The notes below the pieces were generated by a model. That model was not told the DNA's origin and made no database searches. It saw only the letters and a program-made list of their open reading frames with translations. DNA of 64,000 nt from a candidate division Zixibacteria bacterium HGW-Zixibacteria-1 (GTDB lineage: Bacteria > Zixibacteria > MSB-5A5 > GN15 > PGXB01), in assembly GCA_002838945.1 (NCBI GenBank), contig PGXB01000001.1, positions 124,001 through 188,000 of the forward strand. The letters are read 5' to 3'. This document shows, one piece after another, positions 50,496 through 60,000 of the stretch. Within the stretch, counting starts at the first letter, position 1, and the number at the start of each line of letters is the position of its first letter. The position numbers and the translations under genes were made by a program.

Positions 50496-51839
50496 ATGTC
50501 AAAAAAACACGATAATAAGAGTATGAATTCACAACCAAGACTACTATCGTCTTATTTCTCCTGTCTTTATCGTATGACTGACAGACACTTATCCAATCCC
50601 AACTCGCATCGTTTCATTCTAATTGCCATTTTCCTGATTCTGGGAATGGCTTCGATGTTTTTCCGCCCATTATATGCGGCCGAATTGAATGGAAGCCTTT
50701 CCAGCGAGATGTATTTCTGGGAAGCGGGCGACAGCTCGCATATCCGCCCTTATGAAAGTATCCGGGCCGATTTAATCGCCTGGAGGCCCGAGCCGTATCG
50801 ACAGTTGTCGTTTCATACGTACCTTCGCTGGACAACCGATCTGTCCGACAAATTTGCGACCGATCCTCAGACATATATATATGATTCATATCTCCGGCTG
50901 GCCGGGTATCCTTCCGGATCGAATATTTATCTCGGACGGCAATTTGTTTATTCGGCGGCGGGGAGCGCTTTTATCGACGGTCTTCGATTCAAATATAATG
51001 TATCCCGTGCATTCAAATTTGACATGTACGGCGGTAGTAACGTATCCGGAACCGAGCCGGAAAAAGTGCAGTCATTGTCGGATAATGCGGTTGCCGGGAT
51101 GCGCCTGTCATATATTTTGGGTCGCTCGAACGTTTTTGGCCTGAACTGGATGATGCGGCGTTCCGACGGTTCAATAGCGTATCATCGCGTCGGCTTCGAT
51201 CTGAACAGCGGCGGCCGGGCCTGGAATATGTATAATCGTGTTTCATATAATGCGGCCAATCTACGACTTGCCGAGTTCCTGTCCCGAGTTTCATGGACCC
51301 GATCCAAATGGTATATTTCGGGGGAATTCAACTGGCGTGAACCGTCGGTCCCCGGCAATACCTTATTCACCCTGGTCGAATTTAATCGCTACAAACAGAT
51401 CAGGCTGGAATTGAATCGTGCCTTATGGCAGCATTTGCGGCTTGTGACCAGGTTCAATTATGATTTCTTCACGGAAGAAGATTCCTGGAATGCCAGTCTC
51501 GGCCTGAACGGCGGCATCTGGTCGTTATCATGGCGGCACAAGACGGGCTACGGCGGTGACAATGACGGACTGGTCGGCTTCACCAATATTCGGCTTTACC
51601 CGACTCTGGAACTTTACGCCAGCGCCAATTTCAGCCGGTATCGCGTTCAGGATATGCAGGAGGAACTCAGCGATTCATATATGACGACTTTGGGAATTCA
51701 GAAAAATTTCGGTAAAAGCACAACCGTCAGGGCGGAGGGGCAGTACCTTCGCAATGCCGTTAGAAACGATGACACCCGTTTCTATTTCAGGTTTGTCAAA
51801 GGATTTTCTTTTGCTTCGCATGGAGAGGATGGAGAGTAG
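50496..51839 (+). CDS. outer-membrane beta-barrel (porin-like) of the second cytochrome group
   Basis: A 447-residue barrel protein. A polar N-terminal stretch precedes the export signal (FILIAIFLILGMASMFF, ending near LYAAE). The mature chain starts LNGSLSSEMYFWEAGDSSHI and is made of amphipathic strands with aromatic girdles, for example SFHTYLRWTTDLSDKF, WNASLGLNGGIWSLSWRHK and LELYASANFSRYRVQ. The start is uncertain because no ribosome site is evident; ATG 50523 or ATG 50574 would shorten the leader. It abuts two large cytochromes (the stop TAG is followed directly by ATG), an arrangement like porin-cytochrome conduits (OmbB-OmaB-OmcB type). I infer that it sheaths a heme chain across the outer membrane. 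Confidence 0.8.
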   Translation: MSKKHDNKSMNSQPRLLSSYFSCLYRMTDRHLSNPNSHRFILIAIFLILGMASMFFRPLYAAELNGSLSSEMYFWEAGDSSHIRPYESIRADLIAWRPEPYRQLSFHTYLRWTTDLSDKFATDPQTYIYDSYLRLAGYPSGSNIYLGRQFVYSAAGSAFIDGLRFKYNVSRAFKFDMYGGSNVSGTEPEKVQSLSDNAVAGMRLSYILGRSNVFGLNWMMRRSDGSIAYHRVGFDLNSGGRAWNMYNRVSYNAANLRLAEFLSRVSWTRSKWYISGEFNWREPSVPGNTLFTLVEFNRYKQIRLELNRALWQHLRLVTRFNYDFFTEEDSWNASLGLNGGIWSLSWRHKTGYGGDNDGLVGFTNIRLYPTLELYASANFSRYRVQDMQEELSDSYMTTLGIQKNFGKSTTVRAEGQYLRNAVRNDDTRFYFRFVKGFSFASHGEDGE

Positions 51840-52892
51840 ATGAAACATTGGAAAATCATCATAGTTATGATTGTATCGGTCCTGTCTCTTGCCTGGCTGG
51901 CATGGGGTTATCCATCGACGCAACTGACCGTTCCTCCCGGCGATATCAAGTTTGCCCATGCCAATCACACCGACCTGGAATGTCTCACCTGCCATGCCGG
52001 AGCCGAAACGAGTGTGTCCCCACAGGATAAACTGTATCCGGCGATGGAAGTATGCGGGGATTGTCATGACATCGAAGAGGTCGATGGATGCGGCACCTGC
52101 CATCGCAGTATTGATGACCCTCAGGCCTTGCCCAATCCTGACCGACCGATTGAATTCAACCATAAGAAGCATTTCGAGCAAAAGATAAAATGTACTCATT
52201 GCCATGACGGCATTGCCGAAAGCAGGGAGTCGAGCACCACCTACATGCCGACCATGCCGCTGTGCATGACGTGTCACGACGGCATCAAAGCCGACAACAG
52301 TTGCGCCCTGTGTCACGGGCAGAGAATCACGCTGCTGGATATTCACCCGCAGGACTGGCGGCATCAGCATGGCGATAGAGCCACGAGCGATCCCGAATTT
52401 TGCGGCGGATGCCACCGCAGTGAAAGATTTTGTGCCGAATGTCACCGCGAAGATAATCTCGAGGGGAACATTCACGACCTTAATTATGAATATACGCACG
52501 GGCTCGATGCCGGCAGCAAGGAAAAGGACTGCGCCCGCTGTCATGACAGAAAACTTTTCTGCAATGCCTGCCATGAGAGACAAAACCGCATCCCGCTGGA
52601 ACACTCGACCTTGAACTGGCTGTCGGAACACGGCCTGGCGGCGCGCAATGATATCGAGAACTGCGCTTCCTGCCACGACTCGAGTGATCCGACCTGCGCC
52701 AGGGGCGGTTGTCATCGTGATATCGACGGCATCAGGGGCACCGATCCGCGCATCCATACGGGGAATATGGCTTTTCTTCAAAGTAAAGGTCTCTGGCACG
52801 GGGATGACGGTTATTTCTGTTTTCAGTGCCACACCAGCACCCGGGCGACCGGTGGGGGCTTCTGCAGTTACTGCCATGAATCCGGAGATTAA
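51840..52892 (+). CDS. multiheme cytochrome with 13 CXXCH and one CX4CH, probable periplasmic conduit
   Basis: A 350-residue cytochrome with an N-terminal signal or anchor (IIIVMIVSVLSLAWLAWG). Heme sites run from CLTCH, CGDCH, CGTCH and CTHCH to CFQCH and CSYCH; the site CARGGCH has four residues between the cysteines (CX4CH) and may also bind heme. The FAHANHTDLECLTCHAG and FNHKKHFEQKIKCTHCH segments match the cytochrome c3/c7-like pattern of HxxH before CXXCH. It begins one base after the porin-like stop and is followed 18 bases later by the lipoprotein cytochrome. The periplasmic-side partner of an outer-membrane conduit is the best reading. Confidence 0.87.
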   Translation: MKHWKIIIVMIVSVLSLAWLAWGYPSTQLTVPPGDIKFAHANHTDLECLTCHAGAETSVSPQDKLYPAMEVCGDCHDIEEVDGCGTCHRSIDDPQALPNPDRPIEFNHKKHFEQKIKCTHCHDGIAESRESSTTYMPTMPLCMTCHDGIKADNSCALCHGQRITLLDIHPQDWRHQHGDRATSDPEFCGGCHRSERFCAECHREDNLEGNIHDLNYEYTHGLDAGSKEKDCARCHDRKLFCNACHERQNRIPLEHSTLNWLSEHGLAARNDIENCASCHDSSDPTCARGGCHRDIDGIRGTDPRIHTGNMAFLQSKGLWHGDDGYFCFQCHTSTRATGGGFCSYCHESGD

Positions 52893-52910
52893 GACAGGGG
52901 CATAAATTTT

Positions 52911-55562
52911 ATGGTCACTTCCAGACAAAAAGTCAGCCTGTTCGGAATATATCCGGCGATAATCCTGACTCTTATAGTCGGATTTATCATCGGATGCGGT
53001 TCCGATCGCGACAAGCCAACCCTACCCGGGGCTCACCCGGATAGCTGGCTGGATAGTAATTCATCCGATTTTCATGGCGATGTCGTTCTTGCAACCGGAT
53101 CAAGAAGCTGCGAAAAGTGTCATGGAAGCGATCTGGACGGCGGCAAGGTGGAAGTATCATGTATTGACTGCCACACAAATTTGACCGGCTTCTGCACCGG
53201 CTGTCACGGCGGGTATGATAACAGCACCGGGGCGCCGCCATACGGCCTGAGAGACGAGACCGACGATACAACGCTTGCGGTCGGCGCGCATACGATTCAT
53301 ATGGAAGGTTCATCTCTGGCTGCGGCTCTGGAGTGTGATGCCTGTCACAATGTTCCGGCCTTTGTCTTCGATTCGGCGCATTATGACAGTAACAATCTTT
53401 CGGAAGGACTATCAACCGACTCTGTCGCCGAGATTGTCTGGCACGGTTATTCCGACGGCGGTGGTGCCGCCTGGAACCGGAACGCGCGGGCCTGCTCCGC
53501 GACTTACTGCCACGGAAATTTCGACGGCGGCAACACGGGCAATGTTGCGGCCTGGACCGCCGAAAACCAGGCGGAGTGCGGGTCATGTCACGACACCGGT
53601 GACGATCCCTCAAGACTGCAGTGGAAACATGAGTTCCATGTGACTACGGCCGGACTAAAATGTGCCGAGTGCCACGCCAATGTTGTCGATAGCTCATTGG
53701 CGATAGTGCAACCGACTCTTCATGTCAACGGCACGGTCGATACCCTCACCAGGGATAAAGCGGTTTGCGAAGCGTGCCACAGCGGCGGAACCATCTCCTG
53801 TGTCTCATGCCATGGTGGTATCGATAATCAGACCGGCGCTCCGCCTAAAGGATTGCGGGGAGAGCTGGCGACCGGCGACAGGGCTGTCGGCGCCCATACG
53901 ATGCATCTGGAGGATGGCGTCCTGGCCGATGCCTTCAATTGCTCCGAGTGTCATATTGTACCGGCTTCCTTCAGCGCCCCCGGTCATCTTGATCCGGATT
54001 CGGTGGCCGAAATAACCTGGGGTCTGCTGGCCGGCAACCTGTCATCGTGGGACAGGAATAATGAGACTTGCTCCAATACATACTGTCACGGCAATTTCGA
54101 CGGCGGCGATAATTCGAATGTGCCGGTCTGGACGGCGGCGGATCAAGCGGTTTGCGGAAGCTGTCATGATATCGGCGATAATCCGGCGACTTTGCACTGG
54201 AAACACGCTTTTCACATAAATACGGCTAATTTGTACTGTGCCGATTGTCATGCAAGCGTTGTTGATACCCTTCTGGCTGTCACCGATATCAGCCTGCATG
54301 TCAATGGTGAAACCGACATAATGGTTCGCGATACCGCCGTCTGCGCTGTCTGTCATGGATCGGGCCCGGCCGCCTGCACCAGTTGTCATGGCGGCGCCGA
54401 TAATCTGACCGGCGCGCCGCCGGTCGGACTTCGCGGCGAAACATTGACAAGCGAGCGGGCCGTGGGAGCCCACACCGGGCACATGGATGGCGGCGAACTG
54501 TCCGATGGCATCGAATGCAGTGAATGTCATATCGTGCCGGGCACGCTCATCGACACGGGACATCTCGGTGCGGACTCGGTGGCCGAAATAACCTGGGGCC
54601 TTCTGGCCGGCAATCAATCGTCGTGGGATCGTAACAGCGAATCATGCGGCAACACTTACTGCCATGGCAATTTCGCGGGCGGTTACGCCGACAATGCTCC
54701 GGTCTGGACGGCTAATAACCAGGCGCATTGCAGCTCATGCCATGATATCGGATATGCACCGGCCGATTTATTGTGGAAACATGAATATCATATCCAGACC
54801 GGCGGCCTGGCATGTGCCGACTGTCATGCCAATGTGGTCGATTTATCGCTGACCATTGTCGGCCCGGATCGGCATATTAACGGCATTGTCGATACCCTCA
54901 CGCGTGATGCGGCCATTTGCGTCGACTGTCACGGATTCAGCCCCGAGGCCTGCAGCAGGTGTCACGGCGGCACCGACAATCCGACCGGTGCACCGCCGCT
55001 CGGCCTGCGCGGCGAAACATTGACCACCCAGCGTGCGGTCGGGGCCCACACGAAACATATAGAAGGCGGCACTTATGCCGACGCCTTCAGTTGCACCGAC
55101 TGCCACCTCGTTCCGAATTCGCTGACGGCACCGGGACATCTTGGGATTGATTCGGTGGCCGAGATGACCTGGAGTTCACTCGCCGGCAGTCAGTCATCAT
55201 GGAACAGAAGTACTTCCAGATGCAGTTCAACCTATTGCCACGGCAATTTCAGCGGCGGCTACACTGCCAATGCACCGATCTGGACAGCGGCCAATCAGGC
55301 CGGCTGCGGTTCCTGCCATGATGATGGTTCTAACCCCCGGGATCTCAGCGGAAGACACCAGAAGCACATTACGGATAAAGATGTTGCCTGCATGAATTGC
55401 CACTTTGCCACGGTTAATGCCCAGGAGGACATTATCGGCAATGATGTGCATGTCGACGGGGTCAAGACGGTCGTCTTCTCATTTCAGGGGACCTATAACA
55501 ATGGAACCTGTTCGGGCTTGCCGGGGCAGTGTCACGGAACCAAAAGCTGGTATTCCAATTAA
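52911..55562 (+). CDS. lipoprotein cytochrome with about 26 heme sites in 192-residue repeats
   Basis: An 883-residue outer-membrane lipoprotein: hydrophobic ILTLIVGFIIGC with lipobox Cys. It has 21 CXXCH sites, four CX4CH sites (CSATYCH, CSNTYCH, CGNTYCH, CSSTYCH) and a possible CX6CH (CSGLPGQCH) near the end. The protein is four near-identical modules: the TGAPP(x)GLR element recurs at bases 53229, 53835, 54411 and 54987 (202, 192 and 192 residues apart). Each module holds GAHTxH, CxECHxVP, a CX4CHGNFxGG, CGSCHD, CADCHA and CxxCHGG. The CX4CH...CXXCH pattern is known in Geobacter surface cytochromes (the GSu C4xC/C2xCH type). Surface exposure as the outer partner of the barrel is inferred. 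Confidence 0.9.
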   Translation: MVTSRQKVSLFGIYPAIILTLIVGFIIGCGSDRDKPTLPGAHPDSWLDSNSSDFHGDVVLATGSRSCEKCHGSDLDGGKVEVSCIDCHTNLTGFCTGCHGGYDNSTGAPPYGLRDETDDTTLAVGAHTIHMEGSSLAAALECDACHNVPAFVFDSAHYDSNNLSEGLSTDSVAEIVWHGYSDGGGAAWNRNARACSATYCHGNFDGGNTGNVAAWTAENQAECGSCHDTGDDPSRLQWKHEFHVTTAGLKCAECHANVVDSSLAIVQPTLHVNGTVDTLTRDKAVCEACHSGGTISCVSCHGGIDNQTGAPPKGLRGELATGDRAVGAHTMHLEDGVLADAFNCSECHIVPASFSAPGHLDPDSVAEITWGLLAGNLSSWDRNNETCSNTYCHGNFDGGDNSNVPVWTAADQAVCGSCHDIGDNPATLHWKHAFHINTANLYCADCHASVVDTLLAVTDISLHVNGETDIMVRDTAVCAVCHGSGPAACTSCHGGADNLTGAPPVGLRGETLTSERAVGAHTGHMDGGELSDGIECSECHIVPGTLIDTGHLGADSVAEITWGLLAGNQSSWDRNSESCGNTYCHGNFAGGYADNAPVWTANNQAHCSSCHDIGYAPADLLWKHEYHIQTGGLACADCHANVVDLSLTIVGPDRHINGIVDTLTRDAAICVDCHGFSPEACSRCHGGTDNPTGAPPLGLRGETLTTQRAVGAHTKHIEGGTYADAFSCTDCHLVPNSLTAPGHLGIDSVAEMTWSSLAGSQSSWNRSTSRCSSTYCHGNFSGGYTANAPIWTAANQAGCGSCHDDGSNPRDLSGRHQKHITDKDVACMNCHFATVNAQEDIIGNDVHVDGVKTVVFSFQGTYNNGTCSGLPGQCHGTKSWYSN

Positions 55563-55622
55563 TAGTTGAATACAACCGCCCCGGTGCCAAAGCCGGCCTG
55601 GCCTGCAATTACATGGTTCTAT

Positions 55623-55641
55623 TCTTTGAAATTTTCAAAGA
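55623..55641. promoter_or_regulatory. 19-bp perfect palindrome upstream of the second sigma-factor gene
   Basis: TCTTTGAAA (55623-55631) and TTTCAAAGA (55633-55641) form a perfect inverted repeat around one T. There is no loop for a hairpin, so a protein-binding operator is more likely than a terminator. It lies about 45 bases before a candidate -35. Confidence 0.4.
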
Positions 55642-55685
55642 TATTCTGATTTCGAAGCTTTACTATATTTCCGACAAAAAAAGTG

Positions 55686-55713
55686 TTGCTTGATAAGGCC
55701 TCTGCGGTTTAAT
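55686..55713 (+). promoter_or_regulatory. candidate promoter of the second sigma/anti-sigma operon
   Basis: TTGCTT (55686-55691), a 16-base spacer, and TTTAAT (55708-55713), which matches TATAAT in five of six positions. It would place the transcript start about 45 bases before the TTG start codon. The evidence is weak. Confidence 0.3.
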
Positions 55714-55763
55714 TGATTGTCTCAAAATAAAACGGAATATGTTGAAATTTCCATCAAGGCAAA

Positions 55764-56297
55764 TTGAAAGAACTCTGGAAAAAAGCGGCTTTGGGCGATA
55801 TCGAGGCAGAGAAGAAACTTTCTCGGCACCTCCTTGAAAGATTTTCAGTTCTGGCCGGATTAGTAATATGTAAAGAAGATGCCAGGGATATTGCCCAGGA
55901 GGCCTGTGCCGTGATCTTGACCGAATATAAATCTCTTAAAAGTCCTTTCGAATATAATGCGTGGGCCCAAAAAATACTGAAAAACAAAATCGCCAGCTAT
56001 TTTCAGCGAAAATCGGTCGAAAACCGTATTTTCTCGGAAAATCATCGTGATAATCTCGAAAATCTGGTCGAAGCGTCTGCTGAAAATAATGAAATTATGC
56101 AGATTCTGATCAAATGTCTGAAGAAATTGGTCGATTCATTTCCCAGATACGCGCGAGTTATAAATCTGGTTCAGCTTGGCTATAACACTAATGAAATATG
56201 CGGCCGCATGGATATTTCCCGCAACAATCTCTACGTGCTGCTTAACAGGGGCCGTAAGATTATGAGAGACTGTGTTTTCGACGGAGGTGCCGAATGA
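55764..56297 (+). CDS. sigma-70 family (ECF-like) sigma factor at the end of the cytochrome locus
   Basis: A 177-residue sigma factor starting with TTG (MKELWKKAALGDIEAEKK is the expected N-terminus of the family). Region 2: ARDIAQEACAVILTEYKSL, FEYNAWAQKILKNKIASYF; region 4: RYARVINLVQLGYNTNEICG with SRNNLYVLLNRGRKI. It is clearly a paralogue of the factor at 13500, with the same RNNLY substitution in the recognition helix. It overlaps its anti-sigma gene by four bases. Its place directly after 20 kb of cytochrome genes makes that locus a likely target, although no matching promoter is identified. Confidence 0.87.
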   Translation: MKELWKKAALGDIEAEKKLSRHLLERFSVLAGLVICKEDARDIAQEACAVILTEYKSLKSPFEYNAWAQKILKNKIASYFQRKSVENRIFSENHRDNLENLVEASAENNEIMQILIKCLKKLVDSFPRYARVINLVQLGYNTNEICGRMDISRNNLYVLLNRGRKIMRDCVFDGGAE

Positions 56298-56992
56298 TGG
56301 ATGACAAATGTATCGATGAAACGGCCGGGACGTTGTTGCATGCCTATGAACTGGGACTACTGAGCACTGAAGAAAAGGACCGATTCGAGACCCATCTTCT
56401 GTCATGTGATTACTGTTATGCTGAAGTGAAGAAATTTATGCCCCGCGGTCTAATGCTTGGCAGGGCGGCGGATGTTAAAAAGGCCCTGCAGGAAAAACTG
56501 GCAGATATCGGGACGGAACCGTCGTCTCGAAAAAAACTGTCTCAATATCTCTGGCCAAGATTGCCGCTCATACTCAAACCTGCCTTTTTATATTTTCTGA
56601 TTTTGGTACTGCTGGTACCTTCTTATATGGGTTTGAAAAAAATAACTGAATATGAGTACGGAAAGGAGATTAAGCCGGTTCAGATGATATACCTCACTCC
56701 CACGCGGACCCCCGTTAAGAATGTATTTGAAAGCGGCAAAGAAACGGATGGAGTCATTTTCATCGCCTGCCCCGGAGTTGATAAAAATAACAGTTATATT
56801 CTGGAAATTCTTACCGAAAGCAATCTTCCGGTACTGGTTATTGATGATTTCGATAAATTCGACGAACGAGGGACCGCCCAACTGGTCCTTCCGTGGAAAT
56901 TGATGAAAAACGGGAATTATCAATTAATTATCAGGGAATCCACCGCCGATTCCACACATTTGCTATGCCGATATGAATTCGGCATTCAGTAA
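56294..56992 (+). CDS. anti-sigma factor, membrane-anchored
   Basis: A 232-residue protein. The zf-HC2-like N-terminus (LLHAYELGLLSTEEKDRFET, then HLLSCDYCYAEV) matches that of the anti-sigma/TPR protein at 14042. One transmembrane helix (about 98-118, FLYFLILVLLVPSYMGL) follows, then a periplasmic domain of about 110 residues (VIFIACPGVDKNNSYILEIL, GNYQLIIRE) that looks like an extracellular beta-sandwich. It overlaps the sigma gene by four bases. It would release the sigma factor on a periplasmic signal. Unlike its relative, it lacks FlgO and TPR parts. The stop is 33 bases from the convergent CHAT gene. Confidence 0.83.
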   Translation: MMDDKCIDETAGTLLHAYELGLLSTEEKDRFETHLLSCDYCYAEVKKFMPRGLMLGRAADVKKALQEKLADIGTEPSSRKKLSQYLWPRLPLILKPAFLYFLILVLLVPSYMGLKKITEYEYGKEIKPVQMIYLTPTRTPVKNVFESGKETDGVIFIACPGVDKNNSYILEILTESNLPVLVIDDFDKFDERGTAQLVLPWKLMKNGNYQLIIRESTADSTHLLCRYEFGIQ

Positions 56993-57025
56993 CCCTGTTC
57001 GACATCCCTACATCGGAGAGCAGCA

Positions 57026-60000
57026 TCACTTCCAATCCCCAAAAATAACCACTCCGCCCCAGTTGTAGGGGTGATCATTCCGACCCTGTTTTCTGAGCTC
57101 ATTGATTTTATCAAGTTGTATCTGCCGCACACTTCCAGCCAGGGACATATTGCTGCTGCGGTACAATCCGGAGAAGATTTCCATGGCTGATTTATCGACT
57201 ACCGGCCAGAGTGTGCTGATGACCGTTCTCGCTCCGGCCATCTGAAAAGCGCGCCTCAATCCGAAGACCCCCTCGCCCCCCTGAATTTGCCCGAGACCGG
57301 TTTCGCAGGCCGACAGAACCACGAGACTGACCCCGCTCAGATCCAGCACGGAAACTTCACAGGCGGTCAGGATGCCGTCTTCAAGGCCGGCACTGTCGGC
57401 GCTCTCAGGACGATTATTGGCTCCCGCCAGAAACAGACCTGTTAGAAGCAGCGGATTTTCGCCGACATAGGGCGTCTCAGAGCTGCTTCCATTGCCGGCA
57501 TTATCCGGATGGCAGCCACCGTCAAAAAAGTATCCGTGGGTGGCCAGATGGATAACTCTGTTACCGGGAGAGTACGATTTGAAATAATCTTCCGAAGCGG
57601 CATGTCCAAGGTAAATTTCGGCCGGTTCATCATTATATTTTTTCCAGGTATCCGCAATCATTTTGATTTCTTTTCTTGTCTCCGGCAGGGGGCTCAATCT
57701 TATTTCATCGAACATCCCGCAGACCGACCTGACATTTCCCGCCACAGGCGGCGCCGACTCATCGCCGCCGTTATTTGGATAAGTCCCCGTCGAAATTCGC
57801 TCTGACGCGGTGGCGTTGAAATCCGGATCCCCAAGAGCAAAAAGACCCTCGCCGGACGAGGATGGTTCTTCAAGACGAACCAGATCCCGTCCTGATGACA
57901 AATAGTGAACCGTATATTTCTCGATCAGATATTTTCCATCATCGTCGGACAGCCCGGCAAAAGAAATCAAATTCAGGGCATCATCCGGTGCAATCATGAT
58001 CATACCGGCGCCTTCAAGGCAGTCTTCAAAAGGTTGCCAGAGCTTCCGATAGATGCAGTTGCTGATTTTCGCATATTCTTTCATGTCGGAATCGATAGTA
58101 ACTCCGCCAAGCGCGGCGATATGATTCATGTGATCACGATAGCGCTCGATAAAGTTATCGATTTCACGGGCTTCACCGAGATCGATTATTTTCGCCGGTT
58201 GCTTTTTGGAGGCTATGATGACCAGATAGTGGGGCGCCGAAGTATCGGGAAGGACATTGTTATAGTTAAATTTGTAGAAATCCACAAAAACATCCGTATC
58301 CGAGAGAGATTCAATGACGCGCCTCAGGTTTAATTGTTTGTCATTCAGCCACTTTCTGATATCCGCACTGCGCATCGACAGAGTCTGTTCCAAATCTTTA
58401 ATTACATTTTCAAGTGAATCGATTTCCTGTTTATAGAATGGCGTATTTCTATCCGACCCGGCCGTGAATAAATTTGATAATTTATATTTTATGAGTTTGA
58501 GAGAATCCAGTATTTGGGCCGTTTCCGGATCCTTTCGCATCATGGTGGAGCGTTGTCTTTCAAAGATTCCATCGGTAATCAGCCCCTTGGTGAACTGAAT
58601 CAGGTCAAGAGCCTTGCCGGTTGTTCCGGGATCCCACTCCCGGCCGTCAAAATATCGCGACAGCAGCCCGTCCAGTGACATTCGGGCATATTGAGAATAA
58701 GCCAGGGCATCCCTTTCCGACATGGTGATTATGTCATCATGAAGAACACTAAATCTCATGTCGGTCTCCCGCAAGGCGTACTCAAAAGCATTTATTGAAT
58801 CATGGCGGGCGGCATATAACCTGCTTAAAACACTGTAGTAGTTTACGAGAAGCATAAAGTTATTCTTGTAATTGCTTTCGGCGATTTTCAAACCGTAATT
58901 CAACAGTGAATCGGCCTGTTGCAGTTTACCACAACTCAAATAAAGATCCCCAAGTTGTCTGGTTATATACAGGGTGTAGGCATGATCCGGGCCGAAGGAA
59001 TTTTTATTAATTTCAAGTGCCCGCAACAGATATTTTTCGGCCTCATCGAATTCTCCCTTCCGGTCCAGAAGGATTCCCAATATTTTCAAGTTATCGCTTA
59101 CCAGGGGATGGTTGGGGCCGAGAACCTTTTCATTTATTGCCAGCGCCCGCAGCAGCATCGCTTCGGCTTCATCATATTTTTTCTGGAAAATGTACAGCCC
59201 GGCCAGGCTGGAAAAACCCTTGGCAACATACAGATCCTCCGGCCCGACCGTCTTTTCCCAGATATCGATCGCTTCAAGATAATATTTCTCGGCGTCTTCA
59301 AACCGCGCGGTCATCTTGTAGCAGTTGGCCAGGTTGAGTATGGCACTGGCCGTTATGAAATCTTCCCGCCCAAAAGCCTCTTCACGAATTTTAAGGACTT
59401 TTTTGTGCATCCGCTCAGCCTCGGAATACATCCCTCTTTTTTCATATAGTACTGCCAGGTTTCTAATACAGACCGCGGTCTGGGGATCATCCTGGCCCAG
59501 ATTGTCTTCAAAAATATTCAGTGCCCGGATATATTGAGATTCTGCCGTTTCCAATAATCCCTTGTTCATATTCGTAAGCGCCAGATTATGCAGTGCCTTG
59601 GCAACTTGAAAGTGACTTTTTCCGAAAATATTTTCGCAGATCTCAAGGGACTTATACTCAAAGGCCAGGGCCCGGTCGGTCTGACCGGTCTCGTCGCAGA
59701 GCATTCCCAGATAATGATACGCCCTGGCGGCATCATAATGCATTTCGCCGCAGCGCCTTTTTGTTATTTCAAGGGACCGCACAAACGATGATTCGGCCGC
59801 AATATAGTCATAATTATATAGCTGATATGAACCGATCTTGCACACCACATAAGCGACCAGGCTGTCATCCGGCCCGCAAATACGCTCGACCTCCTGCAAA
59901 GCCAGGGCGCCCAGAACACGGGCCGAGTCCAAATTTCTCGCCGTGGCCTGTGAGTCGGCCAGATTCAGATAATCCTCCCACTGATCGGCCATGACCGGCA

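Noticed and set aside
51675-52928. 417-codon open frame on the minus strand
   Set aside because: It is antisense to a cytochrome with 13 CXXCH sites; CXXCH-rich genes often leave long antisense frames.
52911-55562. Regular repeats considered as a CRISPR or DNA repeat array
   Set aside because: The repeats are 576-606 bases long, in frame and coding; they are protein modules.
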